Assembly (NCBI GenBank): GCA_947503365.1
Contig: CANNDT010000013.1
Location: forward strand, 1 to 64,000
DNA length: 64,000 nt
Source of the DNA: CANNDT01 sp945876205
GTDB lineage: Bacteria > Acidobacteriota > Vicinamibacteria > Vicinamibacterales > UBA2999
Reading direction: 5' to 3'
Shown here: in pieces, positions 1 to 10,121 of the stretch
Layout: every line of letters begins with the position of its first letter
Position numbering within the stretch: the first letter of the stretch is position 1
Program-made: the position numbers and the translations under genes
The notes under the pieces: generated by a model
Databases searched by the model: none
The model's input: only the letters and a program-made list of their open reading frames with translations
What the model was told of the DNA's origin: nothing

Positions 1-2159
1 GTCTCGAACGCGACGTAGGGGTTGACGACGCCGGCGCCGTATCCCATGAGCAGCGCCACGTGATGCACTTCGCGCGCGTCACCGCACTCGATCAGGAGCG
101 CGCAACGCGTGCGCGTGCCCTCGCGCACCAGGTGGTGGTGCACGCCCGCCGTCGCGAGCAGGCTCGGAATCGGCGCCACGCGCGGGCCGACGCCGCGGTC
201 CGACAGGATCAGGATGTTGTAGCCGGCCGCCACCGCCTCGCTCGCGCGCCGGCACAGGTCGGTCATCGCCTGCCCGAGGCCGGTGCCGCCCTTCTCCGGA
301 TTGAACAGCAGCGACAGCGTCGTCGAGCGGAAGGCCGACCCGGGCGGCAGGTGCCGGAGCTTGGCCACGTGCTCGTTGTGGATGATCGGGTATTTGATGC
401 CGATCTGGCGGCAGGACTCGGGCTCGGGCTTGAGCAGGTTGCGCTCGGGACCGATGGTCGATCCCATCGACGTCACCAGCTCCTCGCGGATCGCGTCGAG
501 CGGCGGATTGGTGACCTGGGCGAAGAGCTGCTGGAAATAGTCGAACAGCAGCCGCGGACGTTCCGAGAGCACGGCGAGCGAGGTGTCGGTGCCCATCGAA
601 CCCACCGGCTCTTCCCCGTTCATCGCCATCGGTCCGATCAGGACGCGCAGATCTTCCTGGGTGTAGCCGAACGCCTGTTGCCGCTTGAAGACGGTCGCTG
701 AGTCGGGCTGTTCCGCACGCGCGGCTGGCAGATCATCGATGTCCACGAGGTTCTGCTTCAGCCACTCGCGGTAGGGATGCTCGGCCGCCAGCTCCTTCTT
801 GATCTCCTCATCGTCGACGATGCGCCCCTTGGCGGTGTCGACGAGGAAGATGCGGCCCGGGTGCAGCCGCTCCTTGACGAGGATGTTCTCGGGGGCGATG
901 TCGAGCACGCCGACCTCGGACGCCATGATCACCAGGTCGTCCTTGGTGACGTAGTAGCGCGACGGACGAAGCCCGTTGCGATCGAGCACGGCGCCGACGA
1001 CGGTGCCGTCGGTGAAGGCGATCGAGGCGGGGCCGTCCCACGGCTCCATCAGCGACGAGTGGTACTCGTAGAACGCCTTGCGGTCGGCGCTCATCGTCTC
1101 GTTGCCGCTCCACGGCTCGGGAATCATCATCAGGATGGCGTGCGGCAGCGTCCGCCCACCCATCACCAGGAACTCGAGCACGTTGTCGAAGGTGGCGGTG
1201 TCGCTGCCTCCCTCGCGGATCACCGGCAGCAGGCTCTTCAGGTCGTCGCCGAAGATGTCGCTCTGGAGCAGTCCTTCACGCGCGCGCATCCAGTTGATGT
1301 TGCCGCGCAGCGTGTTGATTTCGCCGTTGTGCGCGACGTAGCGATACGGGTGCGCGAGCGGCCACGACGGAAACGTGTTGGTGCTGAAGCGCTGGTGGAC
1401 GAGCGCGAGCGATGACTGAAGCGACTCGTCCGCAAGATCGGGAAACATCGGTCCGAGCTGCTGCGCGGTCAGCATGCCCTTGTAGATCAGCGTCCTCGCC
1501 GAGAGGCTGACGATGTAGAAGAACCGGCGCGAGAGCGCGTTAATGTCGAGCGTATCCACCGCGTGCTCGGCGCGCTTGCGGATGACGTAGAGCTTCCGCT
1601 CCGCCTTCGCGCGTCGCGCTTCCACCTTCGCGCGTCGCGCTTCGGCGGACAGGTCGGCGGACAGGTCCACGTCGACGATTGCCGTGGAAAGACCGATGAA
1701 CAACTGCTGGAAGATCGGCTGCGTGGCGCGCGCGCTGTCGCCGAGCAGCGAATTGTCGCTCGGCACGTCGCGCCATCCGAGCAGGGTCGCGCCTTCCTCG
1801 ACAACGATGCGGCCGATCACGTCCTTGATGGCGTCGCGATCGCGCTCATCGCGCGGCAGGAACACGAGGCCGGCGCCGTAGCTGCCTTCGGCCGGCAGCG
1901 TGAACGGCAGCACCTTCCGGAAAAATGCATCCGGCGTCTGCATGAGGATGCCGGCACCGTCGCCGGTGTTGGCCTCGCATCCGCACGCGCCGCGATGCTC
2001 GAGATTGATGAGGACCTGCAGCGCCTTGCGCACGATGTCGTGCGAGCGCTGACCCTTCATGTGGACGACGAAGCCGACGCCGCACGCGTCGCGCTCGTCT
2101 ACCGGGTCGTACAGGCCTTGTTTCAGTGGAGGAGTACAGGGGTCTTGCCCGTCGAACAT
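1..2159 (-). CDS. gltB: Glutamate synthase (GOGAT) large subunit, 5' part; runs off the window
   Basis: Ammonia assimilation: the large subunit hydrolyses glutamine and makes glutamate from 2-oxoglutarate. About 719 N-terminal residues of a protein usually near 1500 are visible, and the frame is open to the window edge. The start is ATG at 2159. Residues 21-30 read DERDACGVGF, so Cys26 is the expected N-terminal nucleophile exposed after propeptide removal. The class II amidotransferase motifs EHRGACGCEA, HQRFSTNTFPSWPLAHPYR and VAHNGEINTLRGN follow. Near the window edge come LLIECGDAREVHH and MGYGAGVVNPY, typical of the central domain. A stretch around residues 165-187, before ERKLYVIRKR, is unusually Ala/Arg/Glu rich and encoded by tandem repeats. 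The gene is divergent from the radical SAM gene at 2439. Identification is certain; a small-subunit partner is not in view. Confidence 0.95.
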   Translation of the reverse strand, partial: MFDGQDPCTPPLKQGLYDPVDERDACGVGFVVHMKGQRSHDIVRKALQVLINLEHRGACGCEANTGDGAGILMQTPDAFFRKVLPFTLPAEGSYGAGLVFLPRDERDRDAIKDVIGRIVVEEGATLLGWRDVPSDNSLLGDSARATQPIFQQLFIGLSTAIVDVDLSADLSAEARRAKVEARRAKAERKLYVIRKRAEHAVDTLDINALSRRFFYIVSLSARTLIYKGMLTAQQLGPMFPDLADESLQSSLALVHQRFSTNTFPSWPLAHPYRYVAHNGEINTLRGNINWMRAREGLLQSDIFGDDLKSLLPVIREGGSDTATFDNVLEFLVMGGRTLPHAILMMIPEPWSGNETMSADRKAFYEYHSSLMEPWDGPASIAFTDGTVVGAVLDRNGLRPSRYYVTKDDLVIMASEVGVLDIAPENILVKERLHPGRIFLVDTAKGRIVDDEEIKKELAAEHPYREWLKQNLVDIDDLPAARAEQPDSATVFKRQQAFGYTQEDLRVLIGPMAMNGEEPVGSMGTDTSLAVLSERPRLLFDYFQQLFAQVTNPPLDAIREELVTSMGSTIGPERNLLKPEPESCRQIGIKYPIIHNEHVAKLRHLPPGSAFRSTTLSLLFNPEKGGTGLGQAMTDLCRRASEAVAAGYNILILSDRGVGPRVAPIPSLLATAGVHHHLVREGTRTRCALLIECGDAREVHHVALLMGYGAGVVNPYVAFE
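1604..1666. repeat. Tandem in-frame repeats inside gltB
   Basis: An 18-base unit, CCTTCGCGCGTCGCGCTT, occurs at 1604-1621 and again at 1625-1642 (period 21). It is followed by two copies of a 12-base unit, CGGCGGACAGGT (period 12). All periods are multiples of three, so gltB stays open; the peptide is roughly ADLSADLSAEARRAKVEARR. The insertion lies in the amidotransferase domain, just before a conserved KLYVIRKR segment. Confidence 0.85.
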
Positions 2160-2438
2160 GGTCCGGACATTCTGACGAGCCTGGCACCATAAGGGAAATA
2201 CAATGATCTGAACCAATCAATCTGTATTGCACATACATACCCTGGCACCTGAGGGCGGGTTCCGCGCCGCGGACCCAGCAGTCCCGCGAATCGACCCGCC
2301 GGTGAGCGGCCGCGGCTGCCAGCCCACCCCCGCAGAGCGCCAATCGGCTGAAAACTCGCGTGATTTTCCCTATTCTCCCTTTAAAATCGCCCCGATCGCA
2401 GGTTCAGGCTCGGACCTGGTGGGATAGGAGAAGCATCA
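2160..2438. promoter_or_regulatory. Divergent intergenic region between gltB and the radical SAM gene
   Basis: These 279 bases separate two divergent genes and must hold both promoters. The part at 2190-2240 is AT-rich compared with the surroundings. On the plus strand TAAAAT at 2392-2397 is a possible -10 box for the radical SAM gene, but no convincing -35 box is seen. A clear ribosome binding site, GGAGAAG, lies just before the ATG at 2439. No small gene was recognised. Confidence 0.4.
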
Positions 2439-4541
<2,103 letters not shown>

Positions 4542-4544
4542 GCA

Positions 4545-4637
4545 GGTAGGTAGCTGGGTCGCTGGGTAGCTGGGGGAACCTAGCTACCTCCCCAGCAACC
4601 CAGCTACCGAGCGACCGAGCTACTTAGCTACCCCAAC
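4545..4637. repeat. GTAGCTGG-type palindromic repeat
   Basis: The gap after the radical SAM gene is filled by tandem copies of GTAGCTGGG/GTCGCTGGG on the left and the reverse complements (CCCAGCTACC, CTAGCTACC) on the right, around a short centre near 4575. The whole can fold into a long imperfect hairpin. Related arrays lie at 32600-32652 and at the end of the SPOR gene (21303-21333). Confidence 0.85.
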
Positions 4638-4638
4638 A

Positions 4639-4666
4639 GGCCGGCTTTCGCCGGCCCTTTTCTTTT
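4639..4666 (+). terminator. Intrinsic terminator after the radical SAM gene
   Basis: A perfect stem GGCCGGC / GCCGGCC (4639-4645, 4650-4656) with a TTTC loop is followed by a T-rich run to 4666. This is a classical rho-independent terminator for the radical SAM transcript. Its T-run passes straight into the -10 box of the next gene. Confidence 0.88.
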
Positions 4667-4671
4667 AGAAT
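4666..4671 (+). promoter_or_regulatory. -10 box TAGAAT six bases before the SDR start (leaderless)
   Basis: TAGAAT is followed by exactly six bases and then the ATG at 4678, and there is no ribosome binding site. This spacing would place the transcription start at or next to the A of ATG. No good -35 box is seen; the region upstream is the terminator stem. Confidence 0.55.
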
Positions 4672-4677
4672 CGCTAC

Positions 4678-5448
4678 ATGCTTCTCGACGGACGAACGGT
4701 ACTGATCACGGGCGGCGCGTCAGGGCTCGGCGGCGCATGCGCCGAGATGGTCGTCAACGCGGGCGGGCGGGTCGTCATCATCGACCTGAATCAGGCGACG
4801 GGTGACGAGAAGGCGAAGCGGCTGGGCCCAGCGAAGGCCAGGTTCGTCAAAGGCGACGTGACCAACGACGCCGACGTGCAGCGTGCCGTCGACACAGCCG
4901 TCAAGGACTTCGGTGGGCTGCACGGGCTCGTAAACGCGGCGGGGGTCGGCAACGCCGAACGCGTGCTGCCGAAAGAAGGCGTGCAGCCGCTCGACCACTT
5001 CGCGCGGGTGATTCAGATCAACTTGATCGGCACGTTCAACGCGATCCGCCTGGCCGCTGCCGCGATGGCCGCGAATCAGCCGAATGCGGCCGGTGAGCGC
5101 GGCGTGATCGTGAGCACCGCGTCGGTGGCCGCCTACGACGGCCAGATCGGACAGGCGGCCTACTCGGCCTCGAAGGGGGGCATCGTCGCGATGACGCTGC
5201 CGATCGCCAGGGAGTTCGCGCGGATGGGCGTGCGCGTGATGACGATTGCGCCAGGGACGTTCGACACGCCCCTGCTCGCGGGTCTTCCCGAAGCGGCGCG
5301 AGAGTCACTGGCACTGCAGGTGCCCTTCCCCTCGCGCCTCGGACGCCCCGAAGAGTTCGCGGGCCTCGTGAAGCACATCTTCGAGAACGAGATGCTCAAC
5401 GGCGAGGTCATCCGTCTCGACGGCGCCATTCGCATGGCGCCGAAGTGA
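4678..5448 (+). CDS. Short-chain dehydrogenase, 3-hydroxyacyl-CoA dehydrogenase type 2-like
   Basis: A 256-residue classical SDR using NAD(P). The Rossmann motif TGGASGLG lies at residues 11-18, a D for NAD preference follows in VIIDLNQ, NAAG marks the central strand, and the active site has Ser in STASVAAY and Tyr162/Lys166 in YSASK. The IAPGTFDTPLLAGLPE segment and overall length match the type 2 hydroxyacyl-CoA dehydrogenase group (HSD17B10-like), which acts in branched-chain and fatty acid oxidation. The start is ATG at 4678, with no ribosome site but a TAGAAT box six bases upstream. No operon partner; a convergent gene follows 13 bases after the stop. The SDR class is certain; the substrate is inferred. 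Confidence 0.85.
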   Translation: MLLDGRTVLITGGASGLGGACAEMVVNAGGRVVIIDLNQATGDEKAKRLGPAKARFVKGDVTNDADVQRAVDTAVKDFGGLHGLVNAAGVGNAERVLPKEGVQPLDHFARVIQINLIGTFNAIRLAAAAMAANQPNAAGERGVIVSTASVAAYDGQIGQAAYSASKGGIVAMTLPIAREFARMGVRVMTIAPGTFDTPLLAGLPEAARESLALQVPFPSRLGRPEEFAGLVKHIFENEMLNGEVIRLDGAIRMAPK

Positions 5449-5461
5449 ACCACCCTCGCCG

Positions 5462-5596
5462 CTAACGGGCCTGCCGCTTGTCGGCGACGATGACGCCGCC
5501 CTTGATCGTGACTTTCGTATTCAGCAGGTTCCAGTGCGCCGTCACCGGAGCCGCCGCGATCAGCGCCGCGAAGGCCATCGTCAGCAGTCGAGTCAT
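5462..5596 (-). CDS. Small secreted or membrane peptide, coupled to the flavoprotein gene
   Basis: A 44-residue frame that starts with the ATG of an ATGA overlapping the stop codon of the flavin-reductase-like gene, so it would be translationally coupled. The first 20 residues (MTRLLTMAFAALIAAAPVTA) are a good signal peptide ending in an AxA-type site. The mature part is only HWNLLNTKVTIKGGVIVADK plus four residues. VTIKGGVIV resembles the first strand of an amidohydrolase, so this could be the stump of a larger secreted protein. Function unknown. Confidence 0.45.
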   Translation of the reverse strand: MTRLLTMAFAALIAAAPVTAHWNLLNTKVTIKGGVIVADKRQAR

Positions 5597-6087
5597 TGTT
5601 GCGGTCCTCTCTGTAATTCAGCCAGCACCGCGCGCGCCTGCGCGAGTGGTTGTCCTGTGCGCGGTCGATAGGTAATTCCGCTTGTGACGAAGGCGCCGGG
5701 CTCGAGATCGGGCGGCGGCTCGTCGAAGAGCACTTCGTCGATGCCCAGGTGCAACATCGCATTGAACGGCGCGGAGGTCATCGCGGGGACGATCTCGCGC
5801 ACCACGCCCCTGACGTAGCACGCCAGGTTCTCGTCGACGACGATCAGCGTCGTCTTGCCGCGCTCGCGCATGTTGGCGCAGGTGCGGCTATCGGTGTAGA
5901 TCGCGAGCCGCACGTTCTGCCGATCCACCGCCGCCACCTCGTAGTAACTGAGCATCGCGGGATGCGGCCAGCCTTCGGCGTCCACCGTGGCGACGACGAT
6001 CGCGAGCGCCGCGAACGATTCGATGTCGGCACCGCTCAGGCGCTGATAGAGATCGTCGGTCAGCGCGTTCGTTCGAACTCGGGGCAC
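5593..6087 (-). CDS. Pyridoxamine 5'-phosphate oxidase-like flavin-binding protein
   Basis: A 164-residue protein of the split-barrel PNPOx-like fold. Seen: an N-terminal helix, then FAALAIVVATVDAEGWPHPA, the typical first strands that hold FMN, then LAIYTDSRTCANMRERGK and TTLIVVDENLACYVRG. The start is a GTG at 6087 with GAGG six bases upstream. It lies 57 bases downstream of the UbiD-type decarboxylase and probably in the same transcript. A flavoprotein next to UbiD would fit handling of an aromatic or unsaturated acid, but no reaction can be assigned. It is not pyridoxamine oxidase PdxH itself, because the length and C-terminus differ. Confidence 0.72.
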   Translation of the reverse strand: MPRVRTNALTDDLYQRLSGADIESFAALAIVVATVDAEGWPHPAMLSYYEVAAVDRQNVRLAIYTDSRTCANMRERGKTTLIVVDENLACYVRGVVREIVPAMTSAPFNAMLHLGIDEVLFDEPPPDLEPGAFVTSGITYRPRTGQPLAQARAVLAELQRGPQQ

Positions 6088-6091
6088 GATC

Positions 6092-6143
6092 TACCTCGTA
6101 GGCCTGGTCTTTACCTCGTAGGCCGGGTCCTTTTGGACCCGGC
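6092..6143. repeat. Palindromic repeat between ubiD-like and flavoprotein genes
   Basis: Two direct copies of ACCTCGTAGGCC are followed by a perfect hairpin GCCGGGTCC-TTTT-GGACCCGGC (6122-6143). The same unit, GTAGGCCGGGTCC plus its complement, sits inside the SPOR gene at 22049-22075. It abuts the stop of the UbiD gene and may terminate or stabilise the transcript. Confidence 0.85.
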
Positions 6144-6144
6144 T

Positions 6145-7653
6145 TTACTCCGCGCGCTTGGGCGGGTCCGGCTCGAATACCGAGACGTTCGGCGCCTTCC
6201 CGGGAAGTCCCAGCTCGCTCCAGCGCGCGGCCACCGTGTCGTAGACCGACTTGCGGAGCATGCTCCGCTTCGAGAATGACGAGATGGCGCGATAGTCCTT
6301 GCAGGCGTTGATCATCGCCTTCGATCCGAACACCCGCTTCTCGGGCGGGTTCTGCGACGGGTCGAGACCGGTGCTCCAGGTGTTGCGCAGGATGTCGATG
6401 TCGTCGGTCGGATTGCACCGCGTGGCCATCGCCCAGATCACCTGGTCCATGTCGGTCGGATCGACGTCGTCGTCCACCGTGATGATCCACTTCGTGAAGT
6501 ACGCACCGCCGGGCACTTGCGCGGCAAGCGCGAGCACCTGCGCCGCGTGGCCGGGATACTTCTGCTCGAGGCTGACGATCGTCATCCCGAAGCCGCCCGC
6601 GGCCGCCGGATGCGAGTAGACCCCCTTGATGCCCGGCACGCCGAGCTTCTCGAAGTCATCCCAGATGCGCGCGGAACGCAGGATGGCGAAGAACCCGCTC
6701 TGCTCGCACGACGGGTAATCCGCCATCAGCGCATTCGTCAGGATCGGATTCGTCCGGTAATGAATCGCCGTGATGTCGACGAGCGGCGCCGCCGCTTCGG
6801 GCTTGCCGTAGTAGCCGGTGAACTCGCCGAATGGCCCCTCGGCCTTCCTCGACTGCGGGTGGATCAGGCCCTCAACGACGAGCTCCGCGTTCGCGGGGAT
6901 GAGCAGATCGGTCGTCGTCCCGCGGACGACGGGGATCGGCTCCCCTTTCACCCCGCCTGCATATTCGTACTCGGAGATGTCCTTCGGAAACTTCTGCGAG
7001 CCGACGAGCATGAAGAGCGGATCGATGCCCCAGGCCGCCGCGACCTGCACGGACTCACCCTTCTCCCACGAACGCGTGATGTGGAGGAGGGCGTCCTTGC
7101 CAGGCGACAGGTAGAGCCCGGCCTGTGACTTCCCCTGCAACATCATGCGGTAGGTGCCGACGTTGAGATAGCCGTTGTCGGGGTCGCGCGTGATGACTGC
7201 GTCGGCGGTGCCGGCATAGCGGCCGCCGTCGAGCGGCCAGTGCGTGGGGATCGGCAACGAGTGCAGATCGATGTCCGCGCCCGTACGGGTGTTCTCGTAG
7301 ACCGGCGCCTCGTTGCGAGGCACCTCGCGCGGCGGAATGCGCGTCTTGAACTTCTCCTTCACCCGGCGAATCAGCTCCACCGTCGGCGTGTCGGGCGGTT
7401 CTTCGAGGCTCAATGCCGTGCGCCGCAGGCTCGGTCCGAGGATGTTCCACAGCATCCGCGCGCCGATGCCGTTCGACTCCGCCGGCGCCGGCTGCTCGAA
7501 GAGCACGGCGGGCGACGGCTGCCGCTTCGCCAGGAGATAGGTCACCGCGCTCATCTCTTCGTCGCGGTCTACGGGCTGCTTCACGCGCACGAGCTCGCCG
7601 ATACCTTCGGCGCGTGCGAGCCATTCGCGGAGATCCTGAATAGGCCGTTGCAT
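6145..7653 (-). CDS. UbiD-family decarboxylase
   Basis: A 502-residue UbiD-like enzyme, which decarboxylates (or carboxylates) unsaturated or aromatic acids with prenylated FMN. Family features seen: DLREWLARAEGIGELVRV at the N-terminus, the ENTRTGADIDLHSLPIPTHW region, YLNVGTYRMM, the EGPFGEFTGYYG segment, CEQSGFFAILRSARIWD, and TKWIITVDDDVDPTDMDQVIWAMATR near the metal and cofactor site. Length is normal for the family. Its ATG overlaps the stop of livF (TAATG), so it is the sixth gene of the ABC transporter operon. This suggests that the transported compound, or a product of it, is the substrate. The prenyl-FMN synthase UbiX is not in the window. Confidence 0.9.
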   Translation of the reverse strand: MQRPIQDLREWLARAEGIGELVRVKQPVDRDEEMSAVTYLLAKRQPSPAVLFEQPAPAESNGIGARMLWNILGPSLRRTALSLEEPPDTPTVELIRRVKEKFKTRIPPREVPRNEAPVYENTRTGADIDLHSLPIPTHWPLDGGRYAGTADAVITRDPDNGYLNVGTYRMMLQGKSQAGLYLSPGKDALLHITRSWEKGESVQVAAAWGIDPLFMLVGSQKFPKDISEYEYAGGVKGEPIPVVRGTTTDLLIPANAELVVEGLIHPQSRKAEGPFGEFTGYYGKPEAAAPLVDITAIHYRTNPILTNALMADYPSCEQSGFFAILRSARIWDDFEKLGVPGIKGVYSHPAAAGGFGMTIVSLEQKYPGHAAQVLALAAQVPGGAYFTKWIITVDDDVDPTDMDQVIWAMATRCNPTDDIDILRNTWSTGLDPSQNPPEKRVFGSKAMINACKDYRAISSFSKRSMLRKSVYDTVAARWSELGLPGKAPNVSVFEPDPPKRAE

Positions 7654-8378
7654 TACTTGTTGTCCTCAGTCAGACGTTGGTCCTGAATGGCGAGCGCATC
7701 CTCGAGCAGGGCTGGCTCGTCGATGAGCGCCCGGCTGCTGCGCTGGACGACGATGCGCCCGCGGACCAGCGCGATGGCTTCATCGGTCATGTCGAGCGCC
7801 AGCCTGGCGTGCTGCTCCGCCAGGACGATCGACAGGCCGGCCCGGCGAAGCTCGGTGAACACGCCCGCAAGTTTATCCACGATCGTCGGCGCGAGCCCCT
7901 CGAATGGCTCGTCGAGCAGCATGACCTTCGGTTGCAGCGCCAGCGCGCGGGCGATGCTCAGCATCTGCTGTTCGCCTCCCGACAGCTGGTTGCCGTAGTT
8001 GCGGCCCCGCGCCTGGAGCTGCGGAAAGAGCTCGAAGATCCGCTCGAGCGTCCACGCACCGGGGATGGCGCCGACGGTGATGTTCTCGAGCACCGACAGC
8101 GACGGAAAGATCTCGCGCTCCTGCGGCACGAATCCGACGCCGAGCCGCGCCCGCCGCCACGGTTCGGCGGAGGCGACGTCCTGGCCTTCGAGCAGGATGC
8201 GCCCCTGATGGAGCGTCGTGTGGCCCGCGATCGTCCGCATCAAGGTGGTCTTGCCGACACCGTTCCGCCCAAGAATCGCCAGCGCCGCGCCCTGCGGCAG
8301 CGACACGCTGACATCCTCGAGGATGACCGTCCGGCCATAGCCGGCGGTGACGTGCGCGAGCTCGAGGATATTAGGCAT
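7653..8378 (-). CDS. livF: ABC transporter ATP-binding protein, LivF type
   Basis: One of two ATPases of a branched-chain-amino-acid-type (HAAT) importer. The start MPNILELAHV at 8378 gives 241 residues, normal for LivF; a longer upstream extension is just read-through of the preceding gene in another frame. Walker A GRNGVGKT lies at residues 37-44, signature LSGGEQQML near 136, Walker B VMLLDEPFEGLAP, then LAEQHARLAL with the switch histidine. It overlaps livG by eight bases upstream and ubiD by one base downstream. HAAT systems also carry aromatic acids, amides and urea, and the UbiD neighbour makes an aromatic acid plausible. Confidence 0.93.
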   Translation of the reverse strand: MPNILELAHVTAGYGRTVILEDVSVSLPQGAALAILGRNGVGKTTLMRTIAGHTTLHQGRILLEGQDVASAEPWRRARLGVGFVPQEREIFPSLSVLENITVGAIPGAWTLERIFELFPQLQARGRNYGNQLSGGEQQMLSIARALALQPKVMLLDEPFEGLAPTIVDKLAGVFTELRRAGLSIVLAEQHARLALDMTDEAIALVRGRIVVQRSSRALIDEPALLEDALAIQDQRLTEDNK

Positions 8379-9153
8379 GGGTCCCCAGGTACAGCCGTCG
8401 AACCTCAGGATGTTCGCTGATTTCCTGTGGCGTACCCTCGACCAGGATCGACCCGGCGACGAGCACCGCGATCCGCGTGGCGAACCGGAAGACGATATCG
8501 ATGTCGTGCTCGACGAGCAACACGGCCATCGATGCCGGAAGCTGTGCGATCGCCTCGAAGATGATGCCGACCTCCGCTCGCGGCACGCCAGCCGCCGGCT
8601 CGTCGAGCAGCAGCAGCCTCGGGCGCAGGGCCAGGGCGATCCCAAGCTCCACCATCCGCTGCACGCCGTACGGGAGCACCTCGACGCGCGTGCGCGCCAC
8701 GTCCGCCAGACGCAACGTCGACAGTATCTCTGTGACGCGCGCATCGATCTCCGCCTCGACCGCGCGATTCGGCCGCAACAGCCCCGCCACGCCCCGCTGC
8801 TCCGCCACCGCCAGCGCCAGGTTCTCCTCGAGCGTCAGGCGGCGAAAGAGGCTGGTGATCTGGAACGTACGTCCCACGCCTGCCTTCACGCGCCCGGGCT
8901 CGGCGAGCCGCGTTACGTCAACGCCATCAATCCGGATCGCACCACCGCTTGGCGGCAGCCGTCCCGCGATCAGGTTGATCAGGGTCGTCTTGCCCGCTCC
9001 ATTCGGTCCGATAAGAGCGGTCCGCGCGCCTTCGGGGAGCGAGAAGTTGACGTCGCGCGTCACGTCGAGCGATCCGAATCGCTTGGAGAGTCCTCGGAGC
9101 TCGAGCACCGGGGACGGTTCCAGGTTCCGGGTTCCGGGTTCCGGGTTCGTCAT
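8371..9153 (-). CDS. livG: ABC transporter ATP-binding protein, LivG type
   Basis: The second ATPase of the importer, 260 residues from ATG 9153. Walker A GPNGAGKT is at residues 49-56; VGRTFQITSLFRRLTLEEN is the LivG-specific Q-loop region; the signature is divergent, with LPYGVQRMVELG instead of LSYGQQR; Walker B is LLLLDEPAAGV. The first twelve residues (TNPEPGTRNLEP) come from a GGTTCCGG tandem repeat and are not conserved in the family. Translation would be coupled, since the start overlaps the livM stop by four bases. Confidence 0.93.
   Translation of the reverse strand: MTNPEPGTRNLEPSPVLELRGLSKRFGSLDVTRDVNFSLPEGARTALIGPNGAGKTTLINLIAGRLPPSGGAIRIDGVDVTRLAEPGRVKAGVGRTFQITSLFRRLTLEENLALAVAEQRGVAGLLRPNRAVEAEIDARVTEILSTLRLADVARTRVEVLPYGVQRMVELGIALALRPRLLLLDEPAAGVPRAEVGIIFEAIAQLPASMAVLLVEHDIDIVFRFATRIAVLVAGSILVEGTPQEISEHPEVRRLYLGTHA
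9121..9150. repeat. GGTTCCGG tandem repeat forming the LivG N-terminus
   Basis: Four imperfect copies of GGTTCCGG stand in a row. Read on the minus strand they encode NPEPGTRNLEP directly after the start Met of LivG. A similar GATTCCGAGTTCC stretch lies upstream of the GntR gene around 63150-63175. Confidence 0.75.
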
Positions 9154-10121
9154 GCGGCTTGCCTTCTGGCACGCTGCGCGAGGGCCGCAATCCATTTCGT
9201 CAGGCCGCCCGGCGCGAACAGGACGATTGCCAGGAGCATCACGCCGATCCAGAGGAACCAGTTCGTCGGATCCTCCCTCGCGAGGTAGTCCTGCATCACC
9301 ACGTAGAGCGGCACGCCCAGGAACGCGCCGTACCGTCGTCCGGCGCCGCCGAGAATCAGCATGACCAGGATCTCGCTCGAGAATTCGACGCTGACTGAGT
9401 TGAGCGCGACGAATTCGGTGACCTGGGCCTGGAGCGCGCCGGCGACGCCGGCAAGCGTCGCGGAAATGATGAAGGCAATGTGCAGGCGGCGATCGACCGG
9501 CGTGCCGATCGCGCGCATCCTCGGCTCGTTCTCGCGAATCCCCACGAGCGACTTGCCGAAGTTCGAATCGATGACCGAGCGAAACACCAGGAACCCGAGC
9601 GCCAGGACGACCGCGGCATAGCCATAGGCGACGCGGCCGTAGAGATCGAACGCGAACTGGCCGAGGACCGGCGCCATCGTGATGCCTTGCAGGCCATCGG
9701 CACCGCCGGTCAGCCAGTTCATGCTGTTGGCCACCTCGTGGACGATCAGCACCGTCGCCAGGCTGAGCATGATCAGCGTGAGCCGCCGGCTTCGCAGCAG
9801 CACGGCGCCTGACGCCGCTCCGAGCAGCGCCGCCGCGGCGCCGCCGGCGACCAGTCCCACCACCGGCTCCGCCGAGCCGCGCAGCGCGAGGATGCCCGCG
9901 GCATACGCGCCGATGCCGAAGAACGCCGCATGCCCGAGCGTCACCAGCCCGCAGTAGCCGACCAGCAGGTCCAGCGACATCGCGCACATCGCCAGGACGA
10001 GCACGCGCGTCGCCAGATCGAGATAACCGGGCAGGAGGAAGGGAAAGACGATCAGCACGGCAATCACTGCGCCGTCCAGAATGCGGCGCGGACCTTTACG
10101 GTCCACGGTTCTCGTCATCAC
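9150..10121 (-). CDS. livM: ABC transporter permease, LivM type
   Basis: A 323-residue inner-membrane permease of the HAAT importer. About eight to ten hydrophobic segments are visible. LVGYCGLVTLGHAAFFGIGAY is the LivM signature, and GIRENEPRMRAIG is the cytoplasmic coupling loop that contacts the ATPases. The C-terminal GGLTKWIAAL is typical. The N-terminal TRTVDRKGPRRILDG is not conserved and is encoded by a copy of the GCGGACCGTAAAGGTCCGC palindrome (10086-10109). The gene overlaps livH and livG by four bases each. Confidence 0.92.
   Translation of the reverse strand: MMTRTVDRKGPRRILDGAVIAVLIVFPFLLPGYLDLATRVLVLAMCAMSLDLLVGYCGLVTLGHAAFFGIGAYAAGILALRGSAEPVVGLVAGGAAAALLGAASGAVLLRSRRLTLIMLSLATVLIVHEVANSMNWLTGGADGLQGITMAPVLGQFAFDLYGRVAYGYAAVVLALGFLVFRSVIDSNFGKSLVGIRENEPRMRAIGTPVDRRLHIAFIISATLAGVAGALQAQVTEFVALNSVSVEFSSEILVMLILGGAGRRYGAFLGVPLYVVMQDYLAREDPTNWFLWIGVMLLAIVLFAPGGLTKWIAALAQRARRQAA
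10083..10109. repeat. Palindromic repeat P1 copy inside livM
   Basis: On the minus strand this reads GTGGACCGTAAAGGTCCGC followed by GCCGCAT, almost identical to copies at 22484, 54673 and 62314. Here it lies just after the livM start codon and adds the in-frame residues VDRKGPRRI. Confidence 0.9.

Noticed and set aside
8379..8744. A 122-residue N-terminal extension of LivF
   Set aside because: It reads livG in another frame and is Ser/Arg/Cys-rich; the family start MPNILELAHV fits.
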